Notes under the pieces: model-generated
Seen by the model: the letters and a program-made list of their open reading frames with translations, nothing else
The model's database searches: none
Told to the model about the DNA's origin: nothing
Assembly (NCBI RefSeq): GCF_030378065.1
Contig: NZ_JAUCGJ010000036.1
Location: 1-50,182, forward strand
Direction of reading: 5' to 3'
From: Candidatus Venteria ishoeyi
GTDB taxonomy: Bacteria > Pseudomonadota > Gammaproteobacteria > Beggiatoales > Beggiatoaceae
Length of the DNA stretch: 50,182 nt
Shown: one piece after another, positions 25,903 to 35,753 of the stretch
Layout of the letters: every line of letters starts with the position of its first letter
Numbering within the stretch: the first letter of the stretch is position 1
Translations under genes and position numbers: made by a program

Positions 25903-27195
25903 ATGGAACAGCCCTCCAAGCAAGAAGAAAATGCACGTTTTATTAGTCGCCTCACCAAAAAAACATTAGCATTAATCCTCGCGGGTGGACGTGGTTCACG
26001 TTTAAAGAACCTTACTGATTGGCGCGCTAAGCCCGCCGTCCCCTTTGCAGGTAAATTTCGTATTATTGATTTTCCATTATCAAATTGTATTAATTCCAAT
26101 ATTCGTCAGGTTTCTGTTTTAACCCAATATAAAGCGCATTCATTAATTCTGCATATTCAGAAGGGCTGGAGTTTTTTGCGTGGCGAGTCGGGTGAATTTG
26201 TGGAATTAATTCCTGCGCAACAACGTTTATCAGGCAAATGGTATCAAGGTACGGCTGATGCCGTACATGAAAATCTTGATATTATTCGTCACCACGCCCC
26301 GGAATATGTTTTGGTTCTGGCAGGGGATCATATTTATAAAATGGATTATGGCCCTATGCTGGCTGCACACGCCTCTTCTGAAGCAGATTTGACGGTGGGT
26401 TGTATTGATGTCAGCCTGGAGGAAGCGCGTGGTTTTGGGGTAATGAGTACTGATGAAAATCAGCGCATTACCGCATTTAATGAAAAACCGGAAAATCCAC
26501 AGCCTTTGGTTGACGACCCCAATAAAGCCCTGGCTTCCATGGGTATTTATATTTTTAATACCAAATTCTTATTAGAGCAACTCAGAAAAGATGCCAGTAA
26601 TAAAAGCTCTTCACATGATTTTGGTCACGACATCATTCCTTCTATCATTGATGATTATCGTGTATTTGCCTATCCGTTTAACAAACAACGCGAAGGCGAC
26701 ATATTAAAAGACCGTTATTGGCGTGATGTAGGCACCATTGATGCTTTCTGGGAAGCCAATCATGAACTGGTCGGGGTAACGCCCCCTTTAAACCTGTATG
26801 ATAAGGTTTGGCCTATCTGGACTTATCAGGAGCAGTTGCCACCCGCCAAATTTATTTTTGACGATGATGATCGCCGGGGCATGGCGGTTGACTCTATGGT
26901 TTCTGGCGGTTGTATTATCTCTGGTGCTAAAATTACACGCTCATTGTTATTTTCCAATGTTCATTTGCACAGTGGTAGCATATTAAAAGATACGGTGGTA
27001 TTGCCGGATGTGGATATTGCTGAAAACTGTCGTATCAGCAAGGCCGTGATTGATAAGGGCTGTGCGATTCCTGAAGGCATGAGTATCGGGCAGGATCCTG
27101 AAGAGGATAAAAAAAATGGTTTTTATATCTCAGAACGTGGTGTGGTACTGGTAACCCCGGAAATGCTGAAGCAAAATATTCATCATAGTCGCTGA
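25903..27195 (+). CDS. glgC: Glucose-1-phosphate adenylyltransferase
   Basis: Makes ADP-glucose, the committed precursor of bacterial glycogen. The frame runs back to 25768, but residues before [13 protein letters not shown] are hydrophobic and unlike GlgC. The ATG at 25903 gives 430 residues, the E. coli length is 431. Signatures: [20 protein letters not shown] (nucleotide loop), [44 protein letters not shown], and FNEKPENP with the glucose-1-phosphate Lys. The C-terminal third is the left-handed beta-helix domain ([20 protein letters not shown] and onward). A terminator-like hairpin follows, then malQ on the same strand 209 bases on. Confidence 0.96.
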   Translation: MEQPSKQEENARFISRLTKKTLALILAGGRGSRLKNLTDWRAKPAVPFAGKFRIIDFPLSNCINSNIRQVSVLTQYKAHSLILHIQKGWSFLRGESGEFVELIPAQQRLSGKWYQGTADAVHENLDIIRHHAPEYVLVLAGDHIYKMDYGPMLAAHASSEADLTVGCIDVSLEEARGFGVMSTDENQRITAFNEKPENPQPLVDDPNKALASMGIYIFNTKFLLEQLRKDASNKSSSHDFGHDIIPSIIDDYRVFAYPFNKQREGDILKDRYWRDVGTIDAFWEANHELVGVTPPLNLYDKVWPIWTYQEQLPPAKFIFDDDDRRGMAVDSMVSGGCIISGAKITRSLLFSNVHLHSGSILKDTVVLPDVDIAENCRISKAVIDKGCAIPEGMSIGQDPEEDKKNGFYISERGVVLVTPEMLKQNIHHSR

Positions 27196-27231
27196 TATTA
27201 AAAATTTGTCAAAGCCGTTGGTTAAACTTAG

Positions 27232-27265
27232 AAAGTCAGGAGATAAAAATTTATCTTCTGACTTT
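27232..27265 (+). terminator. Rho-independent-like terminator after glgC
   Basis: AAAGTCAGGAGATAAA (27232-27247) pairs with TTTATCTTCTGACTTT (27250-27265), about 16 pairs with one G-T, followed by TTAAATTT. This separates glgC from malQ. Confidence 0.7.
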
Positions 27266-27404
27266 TTAAATTTATACTAAAACAAAGGTTCAACAGCATC
27301 TGTTATAAACAATAAATTTGGTAAACAATACTTGTTTCACTCCTTGTTATACCTCACATATAAATTTTTATTTACTCTTTCTGCTACAACCCGGAAAATA
27401 ACGC

Positions 27405-28886
27405 ATGAATTATCTGGATGTCCGTCGCGCCGGTATCTTATTACACCCCACTTCCTTACCAGGCCCAGCAGATGGCGGTGATCTCGGCCCCAATGCTTAC
27501 TGGTTTATTGATTTTCTCGTTAAAAGCGGTATTTCTGTCTGGCAAACGCTGCCATTAGGCCAACCGCATGGTGATCTCTCACCCTATCAATGTCAATCCG
27601 TACATGCAGGTAATACCCGCCTAATCAGTTTGGAATTATTAATCAAGGCAGGTTGGTTAAACCCGCAGGAAGAAAGTGCTTCTGAACAAGAAACAGATTG
27701 GGCTAACTATCGCAGCGCAGCACTGAAGGAAGCCTTTCAACTTTTTAGAGCCAATGCTGATGATGAAACCTTATTAAGCTATACCGAATTTCTCAAAGAG
27801 AATACAGTTTGGTTAAAAGATTATAGTTTATTTCGAGTACTAAAAACCTTACATGAAGAAGCCCCCTGGTGGGAGTGGGCGGTGGATTACCGAAACCGTT
27901 CCAGTAAAGCACTGGACACCCTGCAACAGCGTTTTTCTCAGGAATTGGAACAACATAATTTTGAGCAGTTTTTGTTTTATCATCAATGGCAAAGCTTAAA
28001 GCAATATGCCAATGATAAAGATATTTTGTTATTTGGCGACTTACCCATTTTTGTTGCGGCAGACAGTAGCGATGTCTGGGCTGGACGGGAAAACTTCCTG
28101 GTGGATGAGCAGGGTAAGCCCAGCGTGGTTGCTGGCGTACCCCCGGATTATTTTTCAGCAACCGGGCAGTTGTGGGGCAATCCGCATTACAACTGGGAAT
28201 ATATGCAAAGCAATGGCTTTCTCTGGTGGCTGGAACGCCTGCGCGCGCAACAGGCTATGTTTGACATGGTGCGCATTGATCATTTTCGTGGTTTTGAAGC
28301 TTACTGGGAAATACCCGCAGGTGAAGAAACTGCAATGAATGGCCGCTGGGTGGAAGCACCGGGCGAAGCTTTATTTAAGACATTGCAATTACACCAGACG
28401 ATTCCTTTGGTGGCAGAAGATTTAGGTATTATCACCGATGAAGTCAATGCATTACGGGAGCAGTTCCAGATTCCCGGCATGAAGGTATTACAATTTGCCT
28501 TTGAAGGCGGTGGTGCAGAAAATCCTTATTTGCCGCATAACCATGTTGAAAACTGCGTGATTTATACCGGTACCCATGACAATAATACAACACTGGGCTG
28601 GTTTCAGGAATCAGCCCCGGAAACCCAGCAATATGTGTGTGATTATCTGGGGGCCAACCCTGATGCCATGCCCTGGCCCATGATACGTAGCGTATTTTCT
28701 TCCGTTGCCAGACTGAGCATCGTACCCATGCAGGATATTTTAGGTTTAGGGACAGCACACCGCATGAATACACCGGGCGTTGCTGAAGGTAACTGGCGCT
28801 GGCGCTTTTCCTGGGATGATATTCCCAATAATCTGGATCAGCGTTTGAAAAGTATTATTGAGTGTTACGGACGTTTGCCTAAATAA
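27405..28886 (+). CDS. malQ: 4-alpha-glucanotransferase (GH77 amylomaltase)
   Basis: Disproportionates alpha-1,4-glucans, here probably serving glycogen turnover with glgC. The 493-residue protein matches the compact bacterial/plant type (about 500 residues). The N-terminus RAGILLHPTSLPGPADGGDL is characteristic. The catalytic triad is visible: nucleophile Asp292 in RIDHFRGFEAYWEIP, acid/base Glu338 in VAEDLGIIT, and Asp392 in TGTHDNNTTLGWF. The 250s loop segment PPDYFSATGQLWGNPHYNW is intact. Start ATG at 27405 has only a weak GGAAAA ribosome binding site. An R2 element copy follows the stop. Confidence 0.97.
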   Translation: MNYLDVRRAGILLHPTSLPGPADGGDLGPNAYWFIDFLVKSGISVWQTLPLGQPHGDLSPYQCQSVHAGNTRLISLELLIKAGWLNPQEESASEQETDWANYRSAALKEAFQLFRANADDETLLSYTEFLKENTVWLKDYSLFRVLKTLHEEAPWWEWAVDYRNRSSKALDTLQQRFSQELEQHNFEQFLFYHQWQSLKQYANDKDILLFGDLPIFVAADSSDVWAGRENFLVDEQGKPSVVAGVPPDYFSATGQLWGNPHYNWEYMQSNGFLWWLERLRAQQAMFDMVRIDHFRGFEAYWEIPAGEETAMNGRWVEAPGEALFKTLQLHQTIPLVAEDLGIITDEVNALREQFQIPGMKVLQFAFEGGGAENPYLPHNHVENCVIYTGTHDNNTTLGWFQESAPETQQYVCDYLGANPDAMPWPMIRSVFSSVARLSIVPMQDILGLGTAHRMNTPGVAEGNWRWRFSWDDIPNNLDQRLKSIIECYGRLPK

Positions 28887-28895
28887 CTAACGCAT

Positions 28896-29028
28896 TTGAC
28901 TTGTCTTTTTGTCCGTATTCCGTGTTATGAAAACAGTTACATAGCTTACTATATGCCTGTTTTCGTACCTTGAATACGAACAAAAATCCTGTGTCAACGC
29001 TACAAGTTATTTAATCCGCGTTCCTAAG
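28896..29028. mobile_element. R2 MITE-like hairpin element, second copy
   Basis: CGTGTTATGAAAACAGTTAC (28921-28940) faces ATATGCCTGTTTTCGTACCT (28951-28970), forming the same central stem as at 10570-10630. GAATACGAACAAAAATCCTG and ATCCGCGTTCCTAA match the outer arm of that copy. It fills the gap between the convergent malQ and MoxR genes, so it may also terminate transcription. Confidence 0.78.
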
Positions 29029-29049
29029 GCGCGAGAGGTATATTTTCCA

Positions 29050-30012
29050 TCACATCGCCTCAATATCACTTTGATCTTTCAATAAAGCCCCCAGAAAAGG
29101 CAAATCAGCCAAGCGCTCCGGCAAGGGCAGCGGGTAAGTGCCATGTGCGATATTTAGCAAATCAAACCAGACCAGACATTCAGTTAATGAAGGCGGTTTC
29201 ATTAAATCCTGTTTACGCAGCCTTAATACTTTGCTCAATGCATTATCAATCAGTTCATCATCAAGTTGCGTATAAGCCTGGCGGCGTGCTTGCAAGGCTT
29301 GGCGAAAATTTTCTTCGCTTAATTGCAGTGGATGGTAAATGCAGCGTCGCAAAAAAGGATCCGGCAAGCGCCGCTCGCTGTTGGTGGTGATAAATACCAG
29401 TGGACGTTGTTGTGGCGTCGCGTTGAAGTGTTTCCCTAATTCTGGAATATGAAATTCCATACGATCCAATTCATACAGTAAATCATTGGCAAAATCACGC
29501 GGGGCCTTGTCAATTTCATCAATTAAAACAATACGTACCTGCTTTGCCCCCATCGCCTGCCACAAGGGACGCGGCTCCAGATAGACGGCTTTATTCGGGG
29601 GGGCTTTACCTTGCGCACTGGCAAACTGGCTATCCTGAAAATAACGCAGTTGATCAAAATTATAAAATAAATCACGGGCGGCACTGTCTGATTTAACTTG
29701 AAAATGTAAAACATTACCCAGTTGTAATTGCTGCGCGACATAATAGGCAACCTGGGTTTTGCCACTACCTGGCTCTCCGCTGAGCAATAGCGGCAGGCCC
29801 GTTGCAATAGCCGCATTAATGGCTTGCGTTAGACCCGGTGGTGGTATGAAATAGTTTGCATTCTGAGCAAAGCTTTCCAGCGTTTGGGTCAAGGGACGCC
29901 TGGCTAAATTTTCATTTGTTGTGGGTGTTTGTGGCGCTTCGTTGCCACTTTCTCCAGTTTCCACCCTTTGTTTTATTGCCGTTGGGAGCATTAAAAATTG
30001 ATAATCCGACAT
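29050..30012 (-). CDS. MoxR-type AAA+ ATPase
   Basis: Cytoplasmic AAA+ ATPase of 320 residues, AAA_5/MoxR class. Walker A is GEPGSGKT (79-86), Walker B is RIVLIDEIDKAPRDF (160-174), sensor 1 is PLVFITTNSERR, and RLPDPFLRRCIYHPLQL supplies the arginine-finger region. The N-terminal 50 residues are low-complexity. MoxR ATPases usually act as chaperones with a von Willebrand A-domain protein encoded alongside. No such gene lies here: the upstream gene is the hybrid kinase and downstream is a repeat. It starts 17 bases after the kinase stop, so the two are probably cotranscribed. Confidence 0.88.
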   Translation of the reverse strand: MSDYQFLMLPTAIKQRVETGESGNEAPQTPTTNENLARRPLTQTLESFAQNANYFIPPPGLTQAINAAIATGLPLLLSGEPGSGKTQVAYYVAQQLQLGNVLHFQVKSDSAARDLFYNFDQLRYFQDSQFASAQGKAPPNKAVYLEPRPLWQAMGAKQVRIVLIDEIDKAPRDFANDLLYELDRMEFHIPELGKHFNATPQQRPLVFITTNSERRLPDPFLRRCIYHPLQLSEENFRQALQARRQAYTQLDDELIDNALSKVLRLRKQDLMKPPSLTECLVWFDLLNIAHGTYPLPLPERLADLPFLGALLKDQSDIEAM

Positions 30013-30029
30013 TCCTTTATCCCATTATC

Positions 30030-32471
30030 TTATTGTTCAGTAAGGTGTAATTTAAGCATGTCTCGAATACGCTGAATTTCACAGCGATCAGCTAATTGTA
30101 ACAAGGCCTGACTAAATTCAGACAACTGTGGATTTGCTTTTTGTAATTCTTTAAGCTGCCTGGTAATCGATTCAATATCACCAATAATGGCAAATTGATA
30201 TAAACGTGTAAGCAAATCAATAGAAGGTATGATGTTGTTTTGTGCACTCTTGGACTTGCTCTCCAATACCTCAAATTCATCCATGATTTCATCGTGATAA
30301 TACCACTTTAACTGAAGATGTTGAGCAATCATGTTTAATAATTTGTTAGTTTTCACTGGCGCGCTGAGGTAATCATCACAACCTGCATCAAGGCTGCGCT
30401 GGCGTGTTCCAGGAAAAGCGTCAGCCGAGATCATGATAATCCGGGTCTGGTGTAGTTCGGGTATTTCCCGTATTTTCTGCGTAGCGAGCAAACCATTCAT
30501 ACCTGGCATATTCAGGTTCATCAGAATCATATCGGGTTGATATTTTATGGCTTGTTTTAAACTTGCGTTACCATTGTTGGCGAGTTGAACCATAAACCCC
30601 AAGGGATATAACAATTTTTTCAGCAGGGTACGATTAACCGTTTCGTCATCAACGATTAGAATTGTACGTACCTGGCCTTCATAACCTCTAATATGCAAAG
30701 GGTTAGGTGTATTTGACAGAACTGAGTCAGTGTGTTCTGCAATAATGGGGGCTGCAATCTTAAAACAAAACTGGCTGCCCTTGCCTTCAATACTTTGCAC
30801 TTCCAGTTGACTGTTCATTAATTCCAGAAAACGTTGACTGATTGCCAAACCCAGCCCTAAACCTTCAGATTTATGTCGCAGTGAGCAAACCTGGGTAAAA
30901 GGCAAAAAAATGGCCTCCAAATTATCGGATGAAATACCTGGGCCTTCATCACTGACCTGAAAACAAATATAACCATCCTGATAACAGACAGACAGTTTTA
31001 CCATGCCTTTTTCGGTGAATTTAATGGCATTACCCAGCAGGTTAATCAAAACCTGGCGCAAACGTGTGGCATCCAGCATGACCACCTCTGGTAAAGGAGA
31101 GTCTATCTGGCAATGAAAATTCAAATTTTTATTCTGGGCATTAATTTTGGTAATTTCCACAATATTATGTATAAATTCAGAAAATACCACTTCTTTAGGT
31201 ATTAATTCTAATTGCTGAGCTTCAATTTTAGACAGGTCAAGAATATCGTTAATCAAGGTTAATAAATGTTTGCCTGATTGTAAAATAGTGCTCACCGCAT
31301 CATGTTGGCGCGCACCTAATGTATGATCTCGCTTTAATATCTGGGCAAAACCTAAAATACCATTAAGTGGAGTACGTACTTCATGACTCATATTGGCAAT
31401 AAATTCACTTTTTGCCAGATTTGCGGCTTCTGCACGATCTTTTGTGTGAGAAAGTTGGTGTAGTGTTCTCTGTAATTTATGCTCGACCAGGGTACGTTTT
31501 TTTTCTTCTTTATTCAGTGACCAAAGTATGCTGAACAAAACCAGGCTAAAAAAAATAAAAATAACAACAGCCCGGGTACGAAAGATTTTTTGTTCAGTTG
31601 TCAACTGATAGGGCAGCGCGGAAATCAATAGTTTCCAACGTGTATTATCAACTTGTTGTATTGCTAAAGCCTGTTGCACGACCTGTTTTGGTAAACGAAA
31701 ATCAGATTTTTGGGTAAGCTTATTTTCTAAGATTTTTTGATAAAGAACACTGTCGCGCATCAATGGACTTTCTGCCAGTGCTTTTGCATTGTCAAATGGC
31801 GCTACTTCAATCTGTTCAGGTGTGTTCATATCCACTAAAAAAATATTTTGCTGTGACGTTTGCGCATGTTTGAGCAATGCTTTTAATCGCTCTAAACGGA
31901 AACTGGTAAAAAATATACCTTGTTTTTTAGTCGAAGCCAGGGTTTCTGCTGTTTGAGGCACAGTGATGTACCAGGGAACCATCATGTCAAAATGGGTATA
32001 GTCAGAAAAAGGCCCATCATGGATATAAACCTGATGTTGTTCTAATTGCTCGGAAAAGTAGGAAATGTCTGTTTCACAGGCAGGTCCTAAATAACGTTGT
32101 TCCACTGGCGGCAGTAAAGAGACGCGCTCTTCATCAATAATAGAAAATTCCAGGTAATCTGGAAAATATTGTCGTACAAGCTGTTTTAAATGCTGAAACT
32201 GCGCTTCATCATCTGGTAGTTCCAGCCAGCTTTGAAATTCTTGTTGATGATGCAAGGTAAACAGACTGAGATTATTGCGCAATAATTGCATAAATACTTC
32301 AATATCATCAGCAATGGCTTGAGCCGATTGTTTTGCCAGCGACTTTTGAGTACTTTGATATTGTTGGGTCAATGTTTGATCATGCCAAAATAAAATACTG
32401 GCAATCAGGGTCAATAATAAGAGACAAAATAAGATTGGTTTAAGCTTACATAATTTTATTTTCATAAACAC
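30030..32471 (-). CDS. Hybrid sensor histidine kinase with a degenerate receiver
   Basis: Inner-membrane kinase of 813 residues. TM1 is about 11-29 and TM2 about 301-319, enclosing a periplasmic sensor of about 270 residues that resembles double-PAS/Cache-type sensors. The HisKA domain has phosphoacceptor His363 in [19 protein letters not shown]. The HATPase domain has the N box ([11 protein letters not shown]), DEGPGI and GLGLGLAI. A receiver domain spans about 602-720 ([15 protein letters not shown]). Its phospho-acceptor Asp is replaced by Asn652 ([13 protein letters not shown]), and the conserved Lys of the KP motif by Ala704 (DDYLSAPVK). The C-terminal 80 residues are helical without an evident Hpt His. 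A second start exists two codons in (32465). Confidence 0.92.
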   Translation of the reverse strand: MFMKIKLCKLKPILFCLLLLTLIASILFWHDQTLTQQYQSTQKSLAKQSAQAIADDIEVFMQLLRNNLSLFTLHHQQEFQSWLELPDDEAQFQHLKQLVRQYFPDYLEFSIIDEERVSLLPPVEQRYLGPACETDISYFSEQLEQHQVYIHDGPFSDYTHFDMMVPWYITVPQTAETLASTKKQGIFFTSFRLERLKALLKHAQTSQQNIFLVDMNTPEQIEVAPFDNAKALAESPLMRDSVLYQKILENKLTQKSDFRLPKQVVQQALAIQQVDNTRWKLLISALPYQLTTEQKIFRTRAVVIFIFFSLVLFSILWSLNKEEKKRTLVEHKLQRTLHQLSHTKDRAEAANLAKSEFIANMSHEVRTPLNGILGFAQILKRDHTLGARQHDAVSTILQSGKHLLTLINDILDLSKIEAQQLELIPKEVVFSEFIHNIVEITKINAQNKNLNFHCQIDSPLPEVVMLDATRLRQVLINLLGNAIKFTEKGMVKLSVCYQDGYICFQVSDEGPGISSDNLEAIFLPFTQVCSLRHKSEGLGLGLAISQRFLELMNSQLEVQSIEGKGSQFCFKIAAPIIAEHTDSVLSNTPNPLHIRGYEGQVRTILIVDDETVNRTLLKKLLYPLGFMVQLANNGNASLKQAIKYQPDMILMNLNMPGMNGLLATQKIREIPELHQTRIIMISADAFPGTRQRSLDAGCDDYLSAPVKTNKLLNMIAQHLQLKWYYHDEIMDEFEVLESKSKSAQNNIIPSIDLLTRLYQFAIIGDIESITRQLKELQKANPQLSEFSQALLQLADRCEIQRIRDMLKLHLTEQ

Positions 32472-32642
32472 AAGGTATAGTGATAGTTATGTATTCCGCT
32501 AAGCTAGTTTTGGCGGAGTACTGAGCCAATTATCTTACAATAAGGACCTTACAAAATAATCAACAAACATTCCGTGTTTATGATTGGTTTTATTTTTTGT
32601 GCTTAAAGGTACAAAAAAATATTTTTTGCTTCATCAAGTTAA

Positions 32643-33281
32643 TTATCTTTTAATGACCTTATCAGAATACTCACATAAGTCTTGAATCAGGCAAAACTCA
32701 CATTTAGGGCTGCGCGCAACACAAGTATAACGTCCTAATAAAATCAACCAGTGATGCGCGTCAATAGCATATTTTTTGGGTACAACTTTGAGCAATTTCT
32801 GTTCCACGGCATCAACATTTTTACCTGGCGCAATACGGGTGCGGTTTGATACGCGAAAAATATGTGTGTCAACCGCAATGGTGGGATGCCCAAAAGCAGT
32901 ATTCAAAATCACATTCGCCGTTTTACGTCCAACCCCTGGCAGCGCTTCCAGATCTTTGCGATTATCCGGTACCTGGCTTTGGTGCTGTTCACATAACAAA
33001 GCACAGGTTTTTATGATATTGCTGGCTTTGCTATTATATAAACCAATGCTTTGAATAGTGCTTTTTAATTTCTCTTCCCCCAAAGCCAATATTTTTCCAG
33101 GCGTATTGGCTGCTGCAAATAAGCCCGCAGTGGCTTTATTGACACTTTTATCCGTTGCCTGTGCTGATAAGATGACAGCGATTAATAACTCAAATACTGA
33201 CTGGTAGTTCAGCTCGGTAGTCGGCTCAGGATTATCTGCCTGCAAACGGGCAAAAATTTCTGCACGTTTTGTTGCATTCAT
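32643..33281 (-). CDS. nth: Endonuclease III
   Basis: Base-excision-repair DNA glycosylase/AP lyase that removes oxidised pyrimidines. It has 212 residues. The helix-hairpin-helix [20 protein letters not shown] contains catalytic Lys120; Asp138 is in [14 protein letters not shown]. The 4Fe-4S cluster ligands Cys187, Cys194, Cys197 and Cys203 follow the C-x6-C-x2-C-x5-C spacing. The start overlaps the rsxE stop by four bases (ATGA), the classic rsxE-nth coupling of gammaproteobacteria. A region of 171 bases separates it from the downstream kinase gene. Confidence 0.98.
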   Translation of the reverse strand: MNATKRAEIFARLQADNPEPTTELNYQSVFELLIAVILSAQATDKSVNKATAGLFAAANTPGKILALGEEKLKSTIQSIGLYNSKASNIIKTCALLCEQHQSQVPDNRKDLEALPGVGRKTANVILNTAFGHPTIAVDTHIFRVSNRTRIAPGKNVDAVEQKLLKVVPKKYAIDAHHWLILLGRYTCVARSPKCEFCLIQDLCEYSDKVIKR

Positions 33282-33964
33282 GGATTGGTTTTTTCCATAG
33301 ACACAAAAGCAACTGGCACCGCCTTAGTTTGAGTCTGCATTATTTTTCTATCAATCCAGTTTTTTAAGACAATTAATAAACCCAAACCAATAAATGCACC
33401 TGGTGGCAGCATTGCTAATAAAAACCCCTGATAGTGTTCAAAAACGGTAATCGTCCAGTCAACACCGCCAAACATCAGTTCTGCACCGGTAAACAAAGTA
33501 CCCTGCCCCAATAGTTCGCGCATTGCACCCAATAACACCAATACTACAGTAAAACCCAGCCCCATGCTTAAAGCGTCCACCAGGGATTTGTTGAGTGGAT
33601 TTTTAACTGCAAAGGCTTCCGCACGACCAATCACCGCGCAGTTGGTTACAATCAAAGGGATAAAAATACCCAGCACCAGATATAAATCATAATAAAAAGC
33701 CTGCATTAAGGCTTCAACAGCGGTCACGGAAGAAGCGATAACCAGTACAAAAACCGGCAAGCGAATTTCCCCGGGTATCCAGTTGCGAATCAAAGAAATA
33801 ATACCATTGCTGCTGAGCAGAATCAGGGTGGTGGCAATACCTAAACCCAGGCCGTTCATTGCCGTGCCAGTCACTGCCAGCAGAGGGCATAAACCCAGCA
33901 GTTGCACCAGACCGACATTGTTGCCCCAGAAGCCTTCCAAAATAATCTTGCGATATGTGTCCAT
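33278..33964 (-). CDS. rsxE: Electron transport complex subunit RsxE/RnfE
   Basis: Integral-membrane subunit of the Rnf/Rsx ferredoxin:NAD+ oxidoreductase or SoxR-reducing complex. It has 228 residues with about six hydrophobic helices and the family segments [49 protein letters not shown] and [18 protein letters not shown] and [11 protein letters not shown] hold the conserved cysteines that may bind a cluster at the subunit interface. Coupled to nth by a four-base overlap. The rsxABCDG genes that normally precede it are absent; the next gene upstream encodes an outer-membrane protein. Confidence 0.96.
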   Translation of the reverse strand: MDTYRKIILEGFWGNNVGLVQLLGLCPLLAVTGTAMNGLGLGIATTLILLSSNGIISLIRNWIPGEIRLPVFVLVIASSVTAVEALMQAFYYDLYLVLGIFIPLIVTNCAVIGRAEAFAVKNPLNKSLVDALSMGLGFTVVLVLLGAMRELLGQGTLFTGAELMFGGVDWTITVFEHYQGFLLAMLPPGAFIGLGLLIVLKNWIDRKIMQTQTKAVPVAFVSMEKTNP

Positions 33965-33971
33965 TACCTAT

Positions 33972-33987
33972 TTAACCTGAACTCGAT
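33972..33987. repeat. R1 half copy upstream of rsxE
   Basis: TTAACCTGAACTCGAT lies seven bases before the rsxE start codon, which is at 33964 on the minus strand. Read on the minus strand it is ATCGAGTTCAGGTTAA, whose AGG is within reach of the start. Confidence 0.6.
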
Positions 33988-34023
33988 AAACCACACCCAC
34001 ATTGAAAACGACATAAAAGTCTC

Positions 34024-34084
34024 ACCATGAAGGGCATGAAGGACAGGAAAAAAATACCTTCAAGTTCTTCATGTGCTTCATGGT
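34024..34084. terminator. Imperfect hairpin between the OMP gene and rsxE
   Basis: ACCATGAAGGGCATGAAGGAC (34024-34044) pairs with GTTCTTCATGTGCTTCATGGT (34064-34084), about 17 of 21 positions, around an A/T-rich loop. It is about 100 bases beyond the OMP gene stop on the minus strand and could end that transcript. The design resembles mobile palindromic repeats. Confidence 0.55.
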
Positions 34085-34184
34085 AAAAATGCTGTTCTCA
34101 AAATGGAGCAGGTTTAGTAGCATGGCTGCTATGCCGTCAGAATGACGGCATTCCCGGCGGATAATTACCAGCTTTCGCTCTTCC

Positions 34185-35477
34185 CTAAAACGTGTAGGAC
34201 CAAGAAAGTCCAAAGCCCCCGTCAGTGGTGTATTTTAAGCCCGCCCCCCAGGCTGTTTGCTGATCTTTATTGACTTTGCCGACCAAAATTCCGAATTCAT
34301 TGTATTGATCGACAGCCACTTCGTCACCAAAAACCCGTGTATCTGAAACATACGTACTTAATATGACATCCCCAAACAAGGAAAGCTGCCCTAATGGGTG
34401 GGTATACATAAGCGAGTTTCTGAGAACGCTGTTTTTAATATCATAGTCCGCTTCAACATCATTCAGTTTAAGCGGTATTGTCTGATAGTAAGCGACCATA
34501 TTGCCCATTGAGAGTTTTCCTTTCTCGGTAAGGGAAAAAACATAATTACTCCCCAATGAAACGGAAACAACCTGGCCTACAGCCCCCAGATCAACGGAAC
34601 CTCCAATACCATAGGAAATACCGGGGGTGACAGTCCACTTATCGGTAACTTTCTTCGAGTAACTGATGCCTACACCGGCAGAATAAGCGTCGGCCTCACC
34701 TTCGGTTCGTGAAAAGTGGAGTGGTAAGCGGAAGTTGATAGAGTCCCCACTATTCATTTGGTGGCTATAACCCAGGAAAGGGATGCTGAATGATTTGACA
34801 TCAATACAGTCCGAGGGTTCATCCGAGCCGAACATGAAATTAAAAGTGGCGGGAGCGACCAGGGATCTCAAACCCAGATAATCAAAGGCAATGGCGGCAT
34901 CATTATCAATCTGGCGGTTTGCCAGACTATTAGGGTTGCCTGCAATAGGATCATATTTTGAGGCTGCGGCAAGTTCGTGGAGCAGGGCGTCCGCATTTTT
35001 TTTCAGATAATCTTCAAGTTCATCAACAGCTTGTTCACGATTTTTTCCCACATGACCAAATTGTTCATCAACGATTGTTTTCTGGCCGTCAGCGCTATGC
35101 ACTTTCAGGTTAAGAATAGATGAATTCGCGGCAAAATCCGCCCACATGTTCAGGCCGCGAAAATCTACTCGTAAGGAAGCGGGAGAATGCGCTTTGTCAA
35201 AATTGTCGAAATCCGTTTTTTCTCTAAAATTCTGTTCTATCTGCCCACTTTTAAATGCATCAATTGCATTGTCAAGTTTGTTGAAGCCGACAGTGTAACT
35301 GTAATTTTGCGCTTGCAGGTCAGTGCTGTAAACACCGATGTTGAAGATGTGTTCAGCCGCCAGGGTCGGCAGGGTCTGATCTCCTGTAGCTACAGTACAA
35401 GCGGCATTGACCGGGATGGGGCAAAATACCCATAAAGCAACTAACAGGAACGGTTTACTGCAGTATTTAACTTTCAT
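34185..35477 (-). CDS. Outer-membrane beta-barrel protein, unknown function
   Basis: Protein of 430 residues. The frame extends to 35507, but the ATG at 35477 has GGAGA/GGAA upstream and gives a clean signal peptide, MKVKYCSKPFLLVALWVFCP, ending near PVNA-AC. After a mixed region to about 230, the C-terminal half shows alternating amphipathic strands with glycines (TPGISYGIGGSVDLGAVGQV, SVSLGSNYVFSLTEKG, LSMGNMVAYYQTIPL, SLMYTHPLGQLSLFGDVILS). It ends in GGFGLSWSYTF, a C-terminal Phe pattern recognised by the BAM complex. No known family recognised. It is transcribed alone, with 276 bases upstream. Confidence 0.8.
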   Translation of the reverse strand: MKVKYCSKPFLLVALWVFCPIPVNAACTVATGDQTLPTLAAEHIFNIGVYSTDLQAQNYSYTVGFNKLDNAIDAFKSGQIEQNFREKTDFDNFDKAHSPASLRVDFRGLNMWADFAANSSILNLKVHSADGQKTIVDEQFGHVGKNREQAVDELEDYLKKNADALLHELAAASKYDPIAGNPNSLANRQIDNDAAIAFDYLGLRSLVAPATFNFMFGSDEPSDCIDVKSFSIPFLGYSHQMNSGDSINFRLPLHFSRTEGEADAYSAGVGISYSKKVTDKWTVTPGISYGIGGSVDLGAVGQVVSVSLGSNYVFSLTEKGKLSMGNMVAYYQTIPLKLNDVEADYDIKNSVLRNSLMYTHPLGQLSLFGDVILSTYVSDTRVFGDEVAVDQYNEFGILVGKVNKDQQTAWGAGLKYTTDGGFGLSWSYTF

Positions 35478-35704
35478 TTTTCCATTCTCCATTTTATTTT
35501 CCAACATTAGGAAGAGTTTAATAAGGTTTTTTCTCTAAAAATGGGTGTGATTCAAATGAGGGTTACACTAAGTTTGCGACTAAGCCCGTAAAATAACGGA
35601 TTCTCAAAAATAAGTGTTACCCTGATTTCCAATTAATTGAACCATACCTAAAAATGCTTAAATCTGCTACACACTATCAAAAACTTAGCATGAGACGGAA
35701 GCGG

Positions 35705-35749
35705 TTTTTTGCGTCATAAGCGCAAAAAGAAGCTTACATCGAACTCAGG
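35705..35749. terminator. Hairpin plus R1 end downstream of the glycosyltransferase gene
   Basis: TTTTTGCG (from about 35705) pairs with CGCAAAAA (to about 35728). It is followed by AAGCTTACATCGAACTCAGG (35730-35749), an R1 right end. It lies just past the glycosyltransferase stop on the minus strand. A related AAGCGGTTTTTT...GAAAAAGAAGCTT arrangement occurs at 42208-42255. Confidence 0.55.
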
Positions 35750-35753
35750 CTAT

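Noticed and set aside
32560-32630. Possible terminator with TTTTTTGTGC and GTACAAAAAA between nth and the kinase
   Set aside because: The stem is short, almost all A-T and imperfect, so it is not separable from AT-rich background.
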